From Streptomyces sp. NBC_01231 (GTDB lineage: Bacteria; Actinomycetota; Actinomycetes; Streptomycetales; Streptomycetaceae), in contig CP108521.1 of the NCBI GenBank assembly GCA_035999765.1, positions 62,001 through 126,000 of the forward strand: DNA of 64,000 bases, in the 5' to 3' direction. The notes under the pieces were generated by a model, which saw nothing but the letters and a program-made list of their open reading frames with translations, was not told the origin of the DNA and ran no database searches. Positions within the stretch are counted from its first letter, which is position 1, and the number at the start of each line of letters is the position of its first letter. Below, one piece after another: positions 1 through 9,713 of the stretch. Both the position numbers and the translations under genes were made by a program.

Positions 1-169
1 AGCGTGTTGTCCGGCGAATGCCCCTGGACCCCGCTGCGCTGCGACAGCGACGGGGCTGGCTTCTTTCTCGCTTGCGCAGGTGTCACTGCCGCCTACTAGA
101 GTTCTTGATCGCACGTGCGGCAAGTTTGCCCACGTGAGCAGGACCGTGGGCATCGGGGGAGGAACGGGG

Positions 170-3100
170 ATGGGTTACACGATCCCGGGCTGGCTGGACG
201 AGATCCTGGACTTCATCGGGATCAATTTCCCGAACGTGGACGAGGACGACTACCGCGAAATGGCCGAGGCCATGCGGGAGTTCGCGGAACAGTTCGAGGG
301 CCACGGCGGTGACGCCCACAAGGCAGTCTCAAGGATCCTGTCCTCCTCGGAGGGCTGGGCCGTCGACGCCATGGAGAAGCACTGGAACCAGGTGAAGGCT
401 AGCCACCTTGAGAAACTTCCCGAACTTGCCCGGCTGTTCGCGGACGCCTGTGACGTCCTGGCGGACATCATCTTCGGGATGAAACGCAAGGCCGAGGCCG
501 AACTGGTGATCATGGCCGGGTCGTTGGGTATTGCCGCCGGGCTTGCCGTCGTCACCGGCGGCCTGTCTGCGGTGCTCGGCGCGGCCGAGGTCGCTGCGAT
601 GCGCCAGGTGATCAAGCGGATCATTGACGAGGCCGTCGACCGGATCGTCGAGGAGGTCCTGGCCAAGATCACGGAGCCGATCAACGCCAAGCTGGAGGCG
701 ATGGTCGAGGACATGGTGCTCGACCTGGCCGACGGAGCGTTCTCGATGCCGCCCGCCGAAGGGAGCGGGGGAACTGGTGGCAGTGGCGGCGGACACGGCG
801 GGCATGGGGGTATGCAGCTTGCCTCGGCCGGCGGCTCCGAAGGCAGCGGTGGCGGGGGCGCTCAGAAGGCCACCAAGATCGACCACTTCGAGTTCGAGGA
901 CGGGGCCGGGAAGGTCTCGCGGCACGGCGGCGAGCTGCACTTGGCCTCTTCCTCGCCGCTGGGGCGGGCCAGGGGCGCGTTTGGCCGCAGCAAGGGCCGT
1001 GATCCGTTCACGCAGGCCTTCGACAGCGTGCTGCACGGCGCGCTCAAGGGTTCTGAGAAGGCCCTGGGCAAGGTAGCCAAGCACATCACCGAGACGGTGC
1101 CGGACCGGGTAAAGGCGACGTCCCGGCTGCACAAAGGCGTCGACATCGATGTCCGTGACCGGGCCCGCAATGTTCGCCTCAACAAGGGCGACGGGGGCGG
1201 CGGCACTCCCGCCTCGGGTCGCAAGACGGACGACGGGCTGAAGATCGACTCGGCGAAGCTGTCTCGGCAAGCCCATGCCCTGAACAGCAGGGAGACGTGC
1301 GGGGACCCGATCGACATGGCCAGCGGGCAGATGGTCCTCAGTCAGACCGATGTGGACTTGCCTGGCGTGCTGGCGCTCACGCTGCGTCGTACACATCTCA
1401 CCGGCTACGAGGCAGGGCATTTCTTCGGCTCTTCCTGGGCTTCCACCTTGGACGAACGCCTTGAAGACAATCGGGAGCTGGGCGGCTTCTGGTGGTACCG
1501 CGAGGATGGCTCGGTCCTGGTCTATCCCCGCCGGCCCGACCTGCCCGGCGACCGCGTTCTGCCCGCCGCAGGCGCCCCGCTGCCCCTGACTTACGTCACT
1601 CGCGGCACCTCTTATGTCCTGACGGTGGAGGATCCCTACTCCGGCCTGGTCCGGCATTTCGAGGCGTCCGCCGCGGGTGATGGGACCTGGTGGCTGGCGG
1701 CGGTCGAGGACCGTAACCACAACATCATCGGCATCGACCGTGGGGAGGACGACGCTCCGCTCGCCGTCACCCACACCGGCGGCTACAGCCTGCAGGTCAC
1801 CACCAACACTGTCGGCGACCAGATACGCGTCACTTCCCTGCACGCCCTGACCGATGACGGACCCGTCCGAATACGTGGCTTCGCCTATGACGAAACCGGC
1901 GGGGACCTGACCCAGGTGCGCAACGCGGTCGATGCCCCGCTGTACCTGACCCACGACAGTGCGCACCGCGTCACCGGCTGGCGTGATTCCAACGACACAA
2001 GCTTCGCGTACGAGTACGACGCGCAGGGCCGGGTGACCGCCACCCGAGGCACCGGAGATGTCCTCAACTCCCGTATCGAATACACCGGTCCGGACGAGAA
2101 CGGTGCCACCGCCGCCACCTACACGGACTCTCTCGGGCACGCCACGGTCTACCGTGCCAACCGGCACGGCCAGGTCATCGCTGTCACGGAGCCGCTTGGC
2201 GCGACGATCACCCAGGAGTGGGACCGTCGCGACCATCTGCTGTCCCGCACGGATCCTCTGGGCCGCACCACCCGCTGGGAGTGGGACGACGCGGGCGACC
2301 TGGTGAGCATCACGGCCGCAGACGGCACCGTCAGCCGCACCGTGTACAACGATCTGCACCTGCCGACGCGCTGGACGGGCCCGGACGGTACGCAAATCCA
2401 GCAGGAATTCGATGGCCGGGGCAATCGCATTGCGGTCACGGGCCCCGACGGCGCGGTCACCCGGTTCACGCACCACCCGACGGGGGCGCCTGCGACCTTG
2501 ACCGACGCGCTGGGCGCGAACGTGCGCATGGAAGCGGACCGGGCCGGGCTGCTGCTCGCCGTCGAGAACAGTCGCGGCGCCCGTACCACGTGCGTGCGCG
2601 ACACGTTCGGCCGTCCCGTCGTCCTCACCGATGCTCTCGGCGGAACGACCCGGCTGACCTGGGACGCGGAGAGCCGCCTGCTGGAGCGTGTGGCCGCCGA
2701 CGGGTCACGCGAGAGCTGGAGTTGGGACGGTGAGAGCAATTGCCTCTCCCACACGGATCAGGCCGGCGGCGTTAGCGCGTTCACCTACGGACCTTTCGAC
2801 CTGCTCAGGACACGCACCACAGCGGACGGCGCCGTCTACACGTTCACCCACGACACAGAGATGCGGCTGACCACCGTCACCGACCCTGCCGGGCTGACCT
2901 GGACGTACCGGTACGACGAGCGGGGCGCCCTGGTCACGGAGACCGACTTCGACGGCCGTACCACCCGCAGTACCTACGATGCGGCCGGTCAGTTGGTCGC
3001 CCGGCGCACACCGACGGGAACCACGTTCACCTTTGAGTACGACACAGTCGGTGATCTGCGCGCCAAGGAAGCCGACGGGGCTCGAACCGAGTACACCTAC

Positions 3101-4882
3101 GACAGCGCCGGGCGCCTGACGGCTGCCTTCTCCGCAACATCGCGGCTTGGCCTCGAGTACGACGCCGTGGGGCGGATGGTGGCCGAGACGGTCGACGGAC
3201 GCACTATGCGCTACCGCTACGACGCGACCGGACGGCGCACCGGCCGCACCACCCCGACGGGTGCCGTCACCGAGACGTCCTGGGACACGGCCGGCAACCG
3301 CACCGGCCTGACGGTCGCGGACGCCCACCGGCTCGCCTTCGAACACGACCTTCTGGGCCGGGAGGTCCAGCGGACCTGGGGCGCGCAGGCGTCGCTCACC
3401 TCGGCCTGGGACGCGTTGGGCCGGCTGACTGGCCAGACCCTCGCTTTTGGTGAACGCCGTCCGCATGAGCGGGAGTTCACCTACCGCCCGGACGGCCATC
3501 TCACCTCCGTCACCGACCGCAGCACCAGCAGCAGCAGTCTGCGCTACGAACTCGACCCCCTTGGCCGTCCCCTCTCCGTCACCACCAGGCGTGGCACCAC
3601 CGAGACCTACCGCTACGATCCTGCCGGCAACCAGACACACGCCGCCTGGGCCGACGGCATCGGCGACCCCGAGGCGGCCGGCGACCGTTCCGTTACCGGG
3701 ACCCGGCTGCTGTCTGCGGGGCGCGTCACCTACCGGTACGACAGCGCGGGCCGCCTCGTCGAGCGCAGCCGCAAGCGGCTCTCCCGCAAGCCGGACACGT
3801 GGCGGTACTCCTGGGACCCGGAGAACCGGCTGACGTCGTGCACCACGCCTGACGGCACCGTCTGGCACTACCGCTACGACCCCCTCGGGCGCCGCACGGC
3901 GAAGTACCGTCTCGCCGAGGACAACACCACCATCGTCGAGGAAACCCTCTTCAGCTGGGATGGCACCCGCCTCGCAGAACAGATGGACGCCACCACCAGC
4001 ACTGTGCTGACCTGGGAGTACGACGGATACCGGCCGCTGGCCCAGTACGAGCGCAAGCCTTCGACGCAGGACGAGGTCGACGCCCGCTTCTTCGCCATCG
4101 TCACAGACCTGGTGGGCACACCCACGGAATTGGTCGACGAGAACGCCATCGCCTGGCGCACCCGGACCACCGCGTGGGGCACCACGGCCTGGAACACCGA
4201 CGCCACCGCCTACACCCCATTGCGCTTCCCCGGCCAGTACGCCGATCCCGAAACCGGCCTGCACTACAACTACTTCCGCCACTACGATCCCGAAACCGCC
4301 CGCTATACCACCCCCGACCCGCTCGGCCTGGCCCCCGCCCCGAACCCGGTCACCTACGTGACCAACCCGCACACCGAGCTCGACCCCCTCGGCCTCGCCA
4401 AGTGCGACGAGGCAGAGGTCACGTGGGGCGGCCGCGTCCAGTACGGGCCACTCGGCCCGGGCAATCGCGCGACCGGTGTCCGCGCAAAACTGGAACCCGA
4501 CATGATGGGCGGCAAGACCCGCCCCCGGGTCAATGTGCCCGGCTACCAACGCGGTGGCGCATGGAACAAGGGCCACCTGCTGGGAGCCCAGATCGGCGGA
4601 TCCAACAGGGACCCCCGCAACTTCGTCGCCATGCACGCGTACGCCAACAGCCCGGTCATGCGGCAGGTCGAGAACGACGTACGCGCGGCCGTGGACCGGG
4701 GCGAGACGATCAACTACAACGTCACACCGATCTACAAGACCAACGACCCGACCGATGTGGTGCCCGTCGGCGTCACCATCGAGGCACACGGAAACCGCGG
4801 ATTCCAGTTCACCCCCCTGGGCTCGGACAGCGCGACCAACTCCGTCACTATCCTTAACGAGCCCCGACCGGAGGAACGCTGA
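170..4882 (+). CDS. RHS-repeat polymorphic toxin with C-terminal DNA/RNA non-specific endonuclease domain
   Basis: Large contact-dependent or secreted toxin of about 1570 residues. The ATG at 170 has a GGGGAGG ribosome site directly upstream and begins MGYTIPGW; an in-frame ATG at 80 lacks one. Residues 1-210 are helical with a WXG100/LXG-like pattern and a hydrophobic stretch, followed by a Gly/Ser-rich linker. A DUF6531-like segment (GDPIDMASGQM) leads into the RHS shell of many YDxxGR/YxYDxxGR repeats. The core closes with LHYNYFRHYDPETARYTTPD and DPLGL near residue 1385. The last 185 residues are a different module with KGHLLGAQIGG and RNF near residues 1467-1485, the active-site signature of the Endonuclease_NS_2 nucleases. 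The stop codon overlaps the next gene, expected for a toxin and its immunity gene. The endonuclease assignment is from motif only. Confidence 0.9.
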   Translation: MGYTIPGWLDEILDFIGINFPNVDEDDYREMAEAMREFAEQFEGHGGDAHKAVSRILSSSEGWAVDAMEKHWNQVKASHLEKLPELARLFADACDVLADIIFGMKRKAEAELVIMAGSLGIAAGLAVVTGGLSAVLGAAEVAAMRQVIKRIIDEAVDRIVEEVLAKITEPINAKLEAMVEDMVLDLADGAFSMPPAEGSGGTGGSGGGHGGHGGMQLASAGGSEGSGGGGAQKATKIDHFEFEDGAGKVSRHGGELHLASSSPLGRARGAFGRSKGRDPFTQAFDSVLHGALKGSEKALGKVAKHITETVPDRVKATSRLHKGVDIDVRDRARNVRLNKGDGGGGTPASGRKTDDGLKIDSAKLSRQAHALNSRETCGDPIDMASGQMVLSQTDVDLPGVLALTLRRTHLTGYEAGHFFGSSWASTLDERLEDNRELGGFWWYREDGSVLVYPRRPDLPGDRVLPAAGAPLPLTYVTRGTSYVLTVEDPYSGLVRHFEASAAGDGTWWLAAVEDRNHNIIGIDRGEDDAPLAVTHTGGYSLQVTTNTVGDQIRVTSLHALTDDGPVRIRGFAYDETGGDLTQVRNAVDAPLYLTHDSAHRVTGWRDSNDTSFAYEYDAQGRVTATRGTGDVLNSRIEYTGPDENGATAATYTDSLGHATVYRANRHGQVIAVTEPLGATITQEWDRRDHLLSRTDPLGRTTRWEWDDAGDLVSITAADGTVSRTVYNDLHLPTRWTGPDGTQIQQEFDGRGNRIAVTGPDGAVTRFTHHPTGAPATLTDALGANVRMEADRAGLLLAVENSRGARTTCVRDTFGRPVVLTDALGGTTRLTWDAESRLLERVAADGSRESWSWDGESNCLSHTDQAGGVSAFTYGPFDLLRTRTTADGAVYTFTHDTEMRLTTVTDPAGLTWTYRYDERGALVTETDFDGRTTRSTYDAAGQLVARRTPTGTTFTFEYDTVGDLRAKEADGARTEYTYDSAGRLTAAFSATSRLGLEYDAVGRMVAETVDGRTMRYRYDATGRRTGRTTPTGAVTETSWDTAGNRTGLTVADAHRLAFEHDLLGREVQRTWGAQASLTSAWDALGRLTGQTLAFGERRPHEREFTYRPDGHLTSVTDRSTSSSSLRYELDPLGRPLSVTTRRGTTETYRYDPAGNQTHAAWADGIGDPEAAGDRSVTGTRLLSAGRVTYRYDSAGRLVERSRKRLSRKPDTWRYSWDPENRLTSCTTPDGTVWHYRYDPLGRRTAKYRLAEDNTTIVEETLFSWDGTRLAEQMDATTSTVLTWEYDGYRPLAQYERKPSTQDEVDARFFAIVTDLVGTPTELVDENAIAWRTRTTAWGTTAWNTDATAYTPLRFPGQYADPETGLHYNYFRHYDPETARYTTPDPLGLAPAPNPVTYVTNPHTELDPLGLAKCDEAEVTWGGRVQYGPLGPGNRATGVRAKLEPDMMGGKTRPRVNVPGYQRGGAWNKGHLLGAQIGGSNRDPRNFVAMHAYANSPVMRQVENDVRAAVDRGETINYNVTPIYKTNDPTDVVPVGVTIEAHGNRGFQFTPLGSDSATNSVTILNEPRPEER

Positions 4883-5427
4883 TGAACCCGTCGCTCACAC
4901 GCCTCACCGAGCTGCTGCCGCCCCCGGCCGCCGCACCGAAGGACTGGGACACCGTCGAGGAGCAGCTGGGCACCCCCTTGCCCGAGGACTACAAGCAGCT
5001 CGTCGACACCTACGGAGGCGGCGTCTTCGACGAAAACGTGTGGCTGCTGGAACCCGGATGCCCAAGGCCGCGCTACGACCTGATCGCCATGGACGCCGAG
5101 TGCCGCGAGTCGCTGCACCAACTGTGGGAGCGCGGCGAACCCCGCCCCGCGGAGCTGGACCAAGAAGGCGCCCGGCTTATCCCCTGGGCCTACGAGGACG
5201 AAGGCGGTGAAGTCCTCTACCTGCTGGCCACGCCCGGCCAAGCGCCCGAGACCTGGCCCATCCTGATCAACGAAGGACGCGGCCCCGAATGGGAACGGCA
5301 CCCTGGCCCCTGCACCTCGTTCCTGTTGTCGCTGATGACGGGAGAAACCAAGTCTGAGTACTTCCCCGACATGCCATTGGACGAGCACCTGTTCGAGACG
5401 AACGAGGAAATCTTCGCCAACGGCTAG
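4882..5427 (+). CDS. SUKH-family (SMI1/KNR4) immunity protein for the RHS nuclease
   Basis: Protein of 181 residues whose ATG overlaps the toxin stop codon (TGATG), so translation is coupled. The N-terminal half has the SMI1/KNR4 signature: an amphipathic helix with WDTVEEQLGTPLPEDYKQL and then a Y-GGG-F loop (DTYGGGVFDENVWLLEP). The rest matches the length and acidic character of SUKH immunity proteins, which bind and block the nuclease tip of the cognate toxin in the cytoplasm. Pairing with the upstream toxin is inferred from adjacency. Confidence 0.85.
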   Translation: MNPSLTRLTELLPPPAAAPKDWDTVEEQLGTPLPEDYKQLVDTYGGGVFDENVWLLEPGCPRPRYDLIAMDAECRESLHQLWERGEPRPAELDQEGARLIPWAYEDEGGEVLYLLATPGQAPETWPILINEGRGPEWERHPGPCTSFLLSLMTGETKSEYFPDMPLDEHLFETNEEIFANG

Positions 5428-5489
5428 CCAGCCCCCGACCGCCATGCCGGTCAGCCGTCGTGCGCACAACCAGATCCAGGACACCGTCC

Positions 5490-5609
5490 AAGGCGAGGCG
5501 CAACCCCTTCGATCTCAGCAACTTCCTCCAGGCTGAGACCAGTGGTGACAGGGAGATCGACCGAGAGGAGTTCCTCATGTACTACATGAGGAACCGCGGG
5601 CAGGTCTGA
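5490..5609 (+). pseudogene. orphan C-terminal coding scrap downstream of the toxin-immunity pair
   Basis: A frame reading NPFDLSNFLQAETSGD and EEFLMYYMRNRGQV, then TGA, has coding character but no start codon or upstream partner. Silent toxin tips and immunity scraps commonly trail RHS loci, so this may be the last part of a displaced toxin tip. The family is not recognised. Confidence 0.35.
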
Positions 5610-5643
5610 CGCTCGGCACCTTCACGCACCAGGAACGCCGAGG

Positions 5644-5670
5644 CGGCCCGCCTCGCAGGGGGGCGGGCCG
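5644..5670 (+). terminator. hairpin terminator after the toxin-immunity locus
   Basis: CGGCCCGCC (5644-5652) pairs perfectly with GGCGGGCCG (5662-5670) across a 9-nt loop. There is no strong T run, which is usual in Streptomyces. Confidence 0.5.
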
Positions 5671-5769
5671 TCGGTTAGGCTGGCTGCAACGTCGAGCGAC
5701 GATCCGCCGACATGGGCTTCCAAGCGCTGTCCTCATGACGGCGTGGCCTGCCAGCCCCTGCGGCAGCAG

Positions 5770-6711
5770 CTACCGGCTGGCCCCGTCGGCGGGCACGCAT
5801 CCGTGGACCGTGTGGTCGTTCTCTGCCGGGTGGGGCAGCCAGGAAAAGCTGAACGTCGCGCTGGTGGAACCCGAGTTGGTGGTGGAAGTCGGCGTCGATG
5901 TCGCCCGCGATGCCTCCGGCCGGTGGCGACATCCCGCTCGCTGGCATCGTGCCCGCCCCGACCTCTCCCCCGCCGATGTCCCCCGCATGACGTCACCGCC
6001 GCACTGACACGGCACGGGCGCGGCGGCGGCCCGGCCGACGCGCAACCCGGCTGAGCGCGCCCCGATCCCCGGGGCGTCCGCGCCGCCCAGTCCGCCCTCC
6101 CTCTCCTCAACTCCAGCCAAAGACAGGGGCAAAAGCGGCCGCAACGGGGATGTCAGCACCCCGACCACGCCCGCACACTGGTGCTGACCTGGGCGAACTC
6201 CAGGACGCCGTGAAGGCTCGCGCAACACCCAGCGCACCATCCGCCGCAACGTCCTGGCGCAACGTCCTGGCGCAACGCCTGGCGCAACCGGCCCCGACCA
6301 CAGCAGGTCAGGTGGAGGCAGGCACCCGCATCTGCCGTGCCCTGATCCCTGCCCCGGCGCCTGCGGTGCCGGGTGGCAGGCGTCGCATGCTGTGGCCCAC
6401 ACCTCGCGGAGGAAAATGCGGGCCTGCGTGTCGTCGGCGGGGGTGAGGTGTCCTTCGGCGGCCCAGCAGCCGGCCCGGTGGAGGATCAGGGCGCGCTGCT
6501 CTGGGGTGTCATGGCGGAGTGCTTGGAGTACCCACTGCGGACCGGCGGCGCGTTCGGTGGGGACGTGACTGTAGTCCTCGCCGTCCTGGGGATGGACGGC
6601 TGTGGCGGGCATGGACAGCGAGACCTCGTACCACCAGCGACCGTCGGTGTCCTGCCGACGGGCATGGAGATGGCCGTGGACGACACGGCCCCCAGGAAGG
6701 GCGACGGTCAC
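5770..6711 (-). CDS. hypothetical protein, C-terminus apparently lost
   Basis: GTG start at 6711 (VTVALPGGRVVHGHLHARRQ). The first 140 or so residues look like a real gene: GRWWYEVSL, EDYSHVPTER, WVLQALRHDTPEQRALILH and a cysteine pair in ATACDACHP. After that, near 6280, composition turns to low-complexity Pro/Arg/Gly and the frame runs antisense through the ligase remnant. The natural stop has therefore probably been lost by frameshift or rearrangement, and only about 6280-6711 should be trusted. The CDACHP ending suggests a small Cys-containing Streptomyces protein of unknown role. Confidence 0.5.
   Translation of the reverse strand: MTVALPGGRVVHGHLHARRQDTDGRWWYEVSLSMPATAVHPQDGEDYSHVPTERAAGPQWVLQALRHDTPEQRALILHRAGCWAAEGHLTPADDTQARIFLREVWATACDACHPAPQAPGQGSGHGRCGCLPPPDLLWSGPVAPGVAPGRCARTLRRMVRWVLREPSRRPGVRPGQHQCAGVVGVLTSPLRPLLPLSLAGVEEREGGLGGADAPGIGARSAGLRVGRAAAAPVPCQCGGDVMRGTSAGERSGRARCQRAGCRHRPEASRATSTPTSTTNSGSTSATFSFSWLPHPAENDHTVHGCVPADGASR
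5775..6007 (+). pseudogene. 3' end remnant of an ATP-dependent DNA ligase gene (copy 1 of 3)
   Basis: Encodes HPWTVWSFSAGWGSQEKLNV, then LVEPELVVEVGVDVARDASG and RWHRARPDLSP, ending at TGA 6007. The same block closes the ligase gene at 9714-10692 and the remnant ending at 14996. This is the C-terminal OB-fold of a LigC/LigD-type ligase without its catalytic domain. No start codon or upstream half is present, so it is a duplicated fragment. Confidence 0.75.
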
Positions 6712-6797
6712 ACGCGGAGCCGGTCAACCCGGATCCCGTCCCTGCGCCGCCTGTACATGACGGCCACGCCCTGGTGCGGGGAGGCGATGATGAGGGT

Positions 6798-7783
6798 ATG
6801 ACCGCCAGTTCTCGCGCCCAGTCTTTCGACGTAGCCGCGGCTCAGTACGCGGCGAGTCGGCCTTCTTATCCAGCCGTGCTCTTTGACTGCATCGAGGAGT
6901 TGGCAGGCTGTCGCTTGGCGGGCGTCCGGGTCGCCGATGTCGGCGCGGGTACCGGAATCGCCAGCGTGCTGCTGCGGGAGCGAGGTGCTGATGTGATCGC
7001 CGTCGAGCCGGGTGAGGCCATGGCTGGTGAGTTCCACCAATCGCTTCCGGGGTGCCGGTCGTGAGGGGCGACGGTAATGCTCTGCCGCTGGCCGAGGCTT
7101 CCTGCGACCTCATCACGTATGCCCAGTCGTGGCAGTGGACCGACCCTGGCCGGTCCGTCCCGGAGGCATTGCGTGTCCTGCGAGCGGGCGGTGCGCTGGC
7201 GATCTGGTGGAACACCACGGCCTTCGACGTGCCGTGGATTCGCGAGCAGCACGGGCGCATTGCGCACCACTGCGGGGTGAAGCCAAGGTCTGCCGTGCGT
7301 CCTTCGGACAACGACGCCATCCGGCTGGCGGGGCTGACAGGGCTACGGGTTGCGCGCCGTCAAGTGCGCTGGAGCCGCACTGTCTCCTTGGACATGCATC
7401 TCGCCAACATTGGCAGCCGGTCGGCATTCCTCGTCCTTGAAGAGGCTGACCGCCAGGCGTTTTTCGTCGATGAGCGTGAGCGGCTGGTCGAGATTTTTCC
7501 TCGTGAAATGGTGGAAGGACCTACGTGGTTGATCTCCTGGTCGCGCTCCGCCCCTGACGTTGTGCGGCCGCGGGGCGGGGCGGCGCGCTCATGCAGCCGA
7601 GGCGAGTGGCCGGCCGCCCCATCGGATGCCTTTCTCACTGCGGATGCGGGCGCGTTCCTTGCGTTCGGCGGCCAGGACGCCCGGGTGGCGGGCGTTGGCG
7701 TTGGGCCAGCAGATCAACGGTCTGGACTTCAAAAGCAGGCACTACCGTCATCCCCTGTTACCCGACCACTGAGCAGGCCCTGA
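6798..7783 (+). pseudogene. class I SAM-dependent methyltransferase, frameshifted
   Basis: ATG at 6798 starts MTASSRAQSFDVAAAQYAAS. The SAM-binding motif I is VADVGAGTGIASVLLRERGA with acidic end VIAVEPG. The first frame stops at 7064. The second frame picks up at about 7050 with VVRGDGNALPLAEASCDLIT, then SWQWTD and RVLRAGGALAIWWN, the usual motif II/III region of small methyltransferases. One base appears lost near 7045-7055. The frame ends at 7783, past the usual family length, so the C-terminus (after about 7560) is probably not native. Confidence 0.75.
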
Positions 7784-8007
7784 ACTCCTGACCACAGAGT
7801 CCCGCCTCCCGCTCGTGGCCATGAGTGCCCGGCACTCAGCAGGAGCAGACGCCTGAACCCCGCCGAGGTCCGGAACCGTCGGTGAAGATCTCCACCAGCG
7901 AACACCGCGAGCCCGGACCTGCCCCACAGCAGCGCGAAACGGCTCCATTCGTCGGGGCGGGCCCCGGCCATCTCGGCCGGGAGCCCGCCGCTTCGGCGGG
8001 GCAGGGA

Positions 8008-8721
8008 TCAGCTGGGCTGGTCGCCGGTGTACCGGTAGATTTCGCCGGCGGTGTTGATGTGCCAGGCGTTGCCGTCGGCGGCGGCGGCGATGTCGGTGGC
8101 GGTGCCGGGGATCTTGATCCACGGGTTGGTGCCGCTGGCGTCGTTGTTGGTGTACCGGTAGATGCTGCCGGCGGGGTCGACGCCCCACACGTTCGTCCGG
8201 GAGCCCACCGCGATGCGCTTGAGGCTGCCGGGGACTCCCACCCACGGGTTCGCGCCGTTCTGGTCGCCGGTGTACCTGAAGACCTGGTTGCCGCCGTTGA
8301 CGCCCCACACGGTTCCGTCGGCGCCTGCCCCGATGTCGCTTAACGCCCCCGGGACCTTGACCCAGGGGCTGGCGTCGTAGTTGGTGTACCGGTAGATGGC
8401 GCTGGCGGAGTCCACGCCCCACACGCTCGTGCGGGAGCCGGCGTCGATGCGGACCAGGCTGCCGTCGATGCCCTTCCACGGGTTCGCGCCGTCCTGGTCC
8501 CCTTGGTACCGGTAGATCTGGTTGCCGCCGTTGACCCCCCAGGTGGTCCCGTCCGCCGCGGCGCCGATGTCGCTCAGGCCCCCGGGGATGTTGAGCCAGG
8601 GATTACCGTCGAAGTTCGTGTACCGGTAGACGGCACTCGCCGCGTTCACACCCCACACCGTTGTCCTGGACCCCGCCGAGATGGCAGACAGACCGCCCGC
8701 GACCTTCACCCAATCAGCCAT
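8008..8721 (-). CDS. tectonin-type beta-propeller repeat protein
   Basis: 237 residues made of six repeats of about 38 residues, alternating two blade types: G-SRTxVWGVxxASxIYRYTN and GADGTxWGVNGGNQxxRYxGDQ. This is the tectonin/tachylectin-like pattern, which folds as a six-bladed propeller and in known relatives binds carbohydrate or lipid A-like ligands. No signal peptide is present (MADWVKVAGG), so export is not evident. It stands alone between a methyltransferase remnant and an apparently empty region. Confidence 0.8.
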   Translation of the reverse strand: MADWVKVAGGLSAISAGSRTTVWGVNAASAVYRYTNFDGNPWLNIPGGLSDIGAAADGTTWGVNGGNQIYRYQGDQDGANPWKGIDGSLVRIDAGSRTSVWGVDSASAIYRYTNYDASPWVKVPGALSDIGAGADGTVWGVNGGNQVFRYTGDQNGANPWVGVPGSLKRIAVGSRTNVWGVDPAGSIYRYTNNDASGTNPWIKIPGTATDIAAAADGNAWHINTAGEIYRYTGDQPS

Positions 8722-9288
8722 GAAACGCCCTTCGTTGCTCCGGTGGTCACTGCCAGCATGAGCGGCGGAAGGAGCCGAAAGAGTGCTGAAACTCTTGTTC
8801 TAGAAGTAAATGCGCCGGTAAGTCGTGTTTCGTTTCCTGCAACCCTTGCTGGGCACGGAGCGGGAGCCGTCGGGCCGGGAGCAGATCGGCCGGAAGCCCC
8901 GTCCTTCCCAGGGGCGATCGACAAGGGCGTCGGCTCATGCCTGCTACCGGTCGCGGGGCACGAACCGAGGCCGGGCTTGCGGGGGTCTCAAGGGGGCCGC
9001 CGTCGTCAACCTTGTGCCGCCTTACCTCTTCGTACGGCAGCCGACCGATCAGGCCCGGGTCTCCAGCCGGCCCAGGAGGTAGTTGCCCGGCACAGGATGA
9101 GTGCCGAGGTAACGATCTGCAAGGACGGACCGGCTGCAGCCGGGAAAGAACCGGAACAGCCCGAGACCGCCAGCAAGGATGAACGCCATCAATAGGTGTG
9201 CTCACTGCGGGCGGCTGCACCGGTGAGGCACCATGCCGGGCGACCGCGTCGACGCCGGGACGTGCTTACCAGGAAGCGGATACAGGCG
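8722..9288. other. intergenic stretch without a recognisable gene
   Basis: Open frames here lack convincing composition, ribosome sites or motifs. The first 100 bases upstream of the propeller gene are less GC-rich (for example near 8790-8830) and probably hold its promoter. Nothing else is recognised. Confidence 0.4.
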
Positions 9289-9612
9289 TTAGCCACGCTC
9301 CGACTGATCCCCGGGACTGCGGTCCGACTTCGTAGCCGTCTTCTGTTCGAAGTCTGAACTGGGCAGACGCTCACCGGAGTTCGAAAACAGGCACTCGCTG
9401 TACTCGTGGGCGGGGCCGCCGCGCCACTCCACCCGCTGCGGGTCGTCCAGGATGGCCTCGGGATCGGCGACGCCGGCGCCTTCGAGGAACACGACCAGGT
9501 CGTGGTCGCTGTAGGCGGTGCCGAGGATCTCGTCCCGGCCGCTGCTGTGCACGGTGCCTCTCCGCCCGCCCGTGATGGAGGGCCGGTGTACGACGATCGG
9601 CGCGCTGGTCAC
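9289..9612 (-). CDS. hypothetical protein divergent from DNA ligase
   Basis: GTG at 9612 is preceded by GGAAGG and starts VTSAPIVVHRPSITGGRRGT. The 107-residue product contains ILGTAYSDHDLVVFLEGAG and DDPQRVEWRGGPAHEY, a compact alpha/beta pattern typical of small conserved Streptomyces proteins. It is transcribed away from the ligase gene across about 100 bp. Function unknown. Confidence 0.6.
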   Translation of the reverse strand: MTSAPIVVHRPSITGGRRGTVHSSGRDEILGTAYSDHDLVVFLEGAGVADPEAILDDPQRVEWRGGPAHEYSECLFSNSGERLPSSDFEQKTATKSDRSPGDQSERG

Positions 9613-9713
9613 GCCTTCCAGCGTGACCCGGGCCGGTTCGTGGGGCGAGTCGGCCGTGGCGGTCAGGGCAGCCCAGCGGGAACATGCGCGGCCCGTGTGG
9701 AAGGCATCTGCGC

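Noticed and set aside
329..2476. Long minus-strand open frame (715 codons) under the RHS gene
   Set aside because: Antisense shadow of a high-GC gene; no motifs, while the plus strand carries clear RHS repeats.
2705..4789. Long minus-strand open frame (694 codons) under the RHS gene
   Set aside because: Same reason: codon-bias shadow with Val/Gly/Ala-rich composition and no ribosome site.
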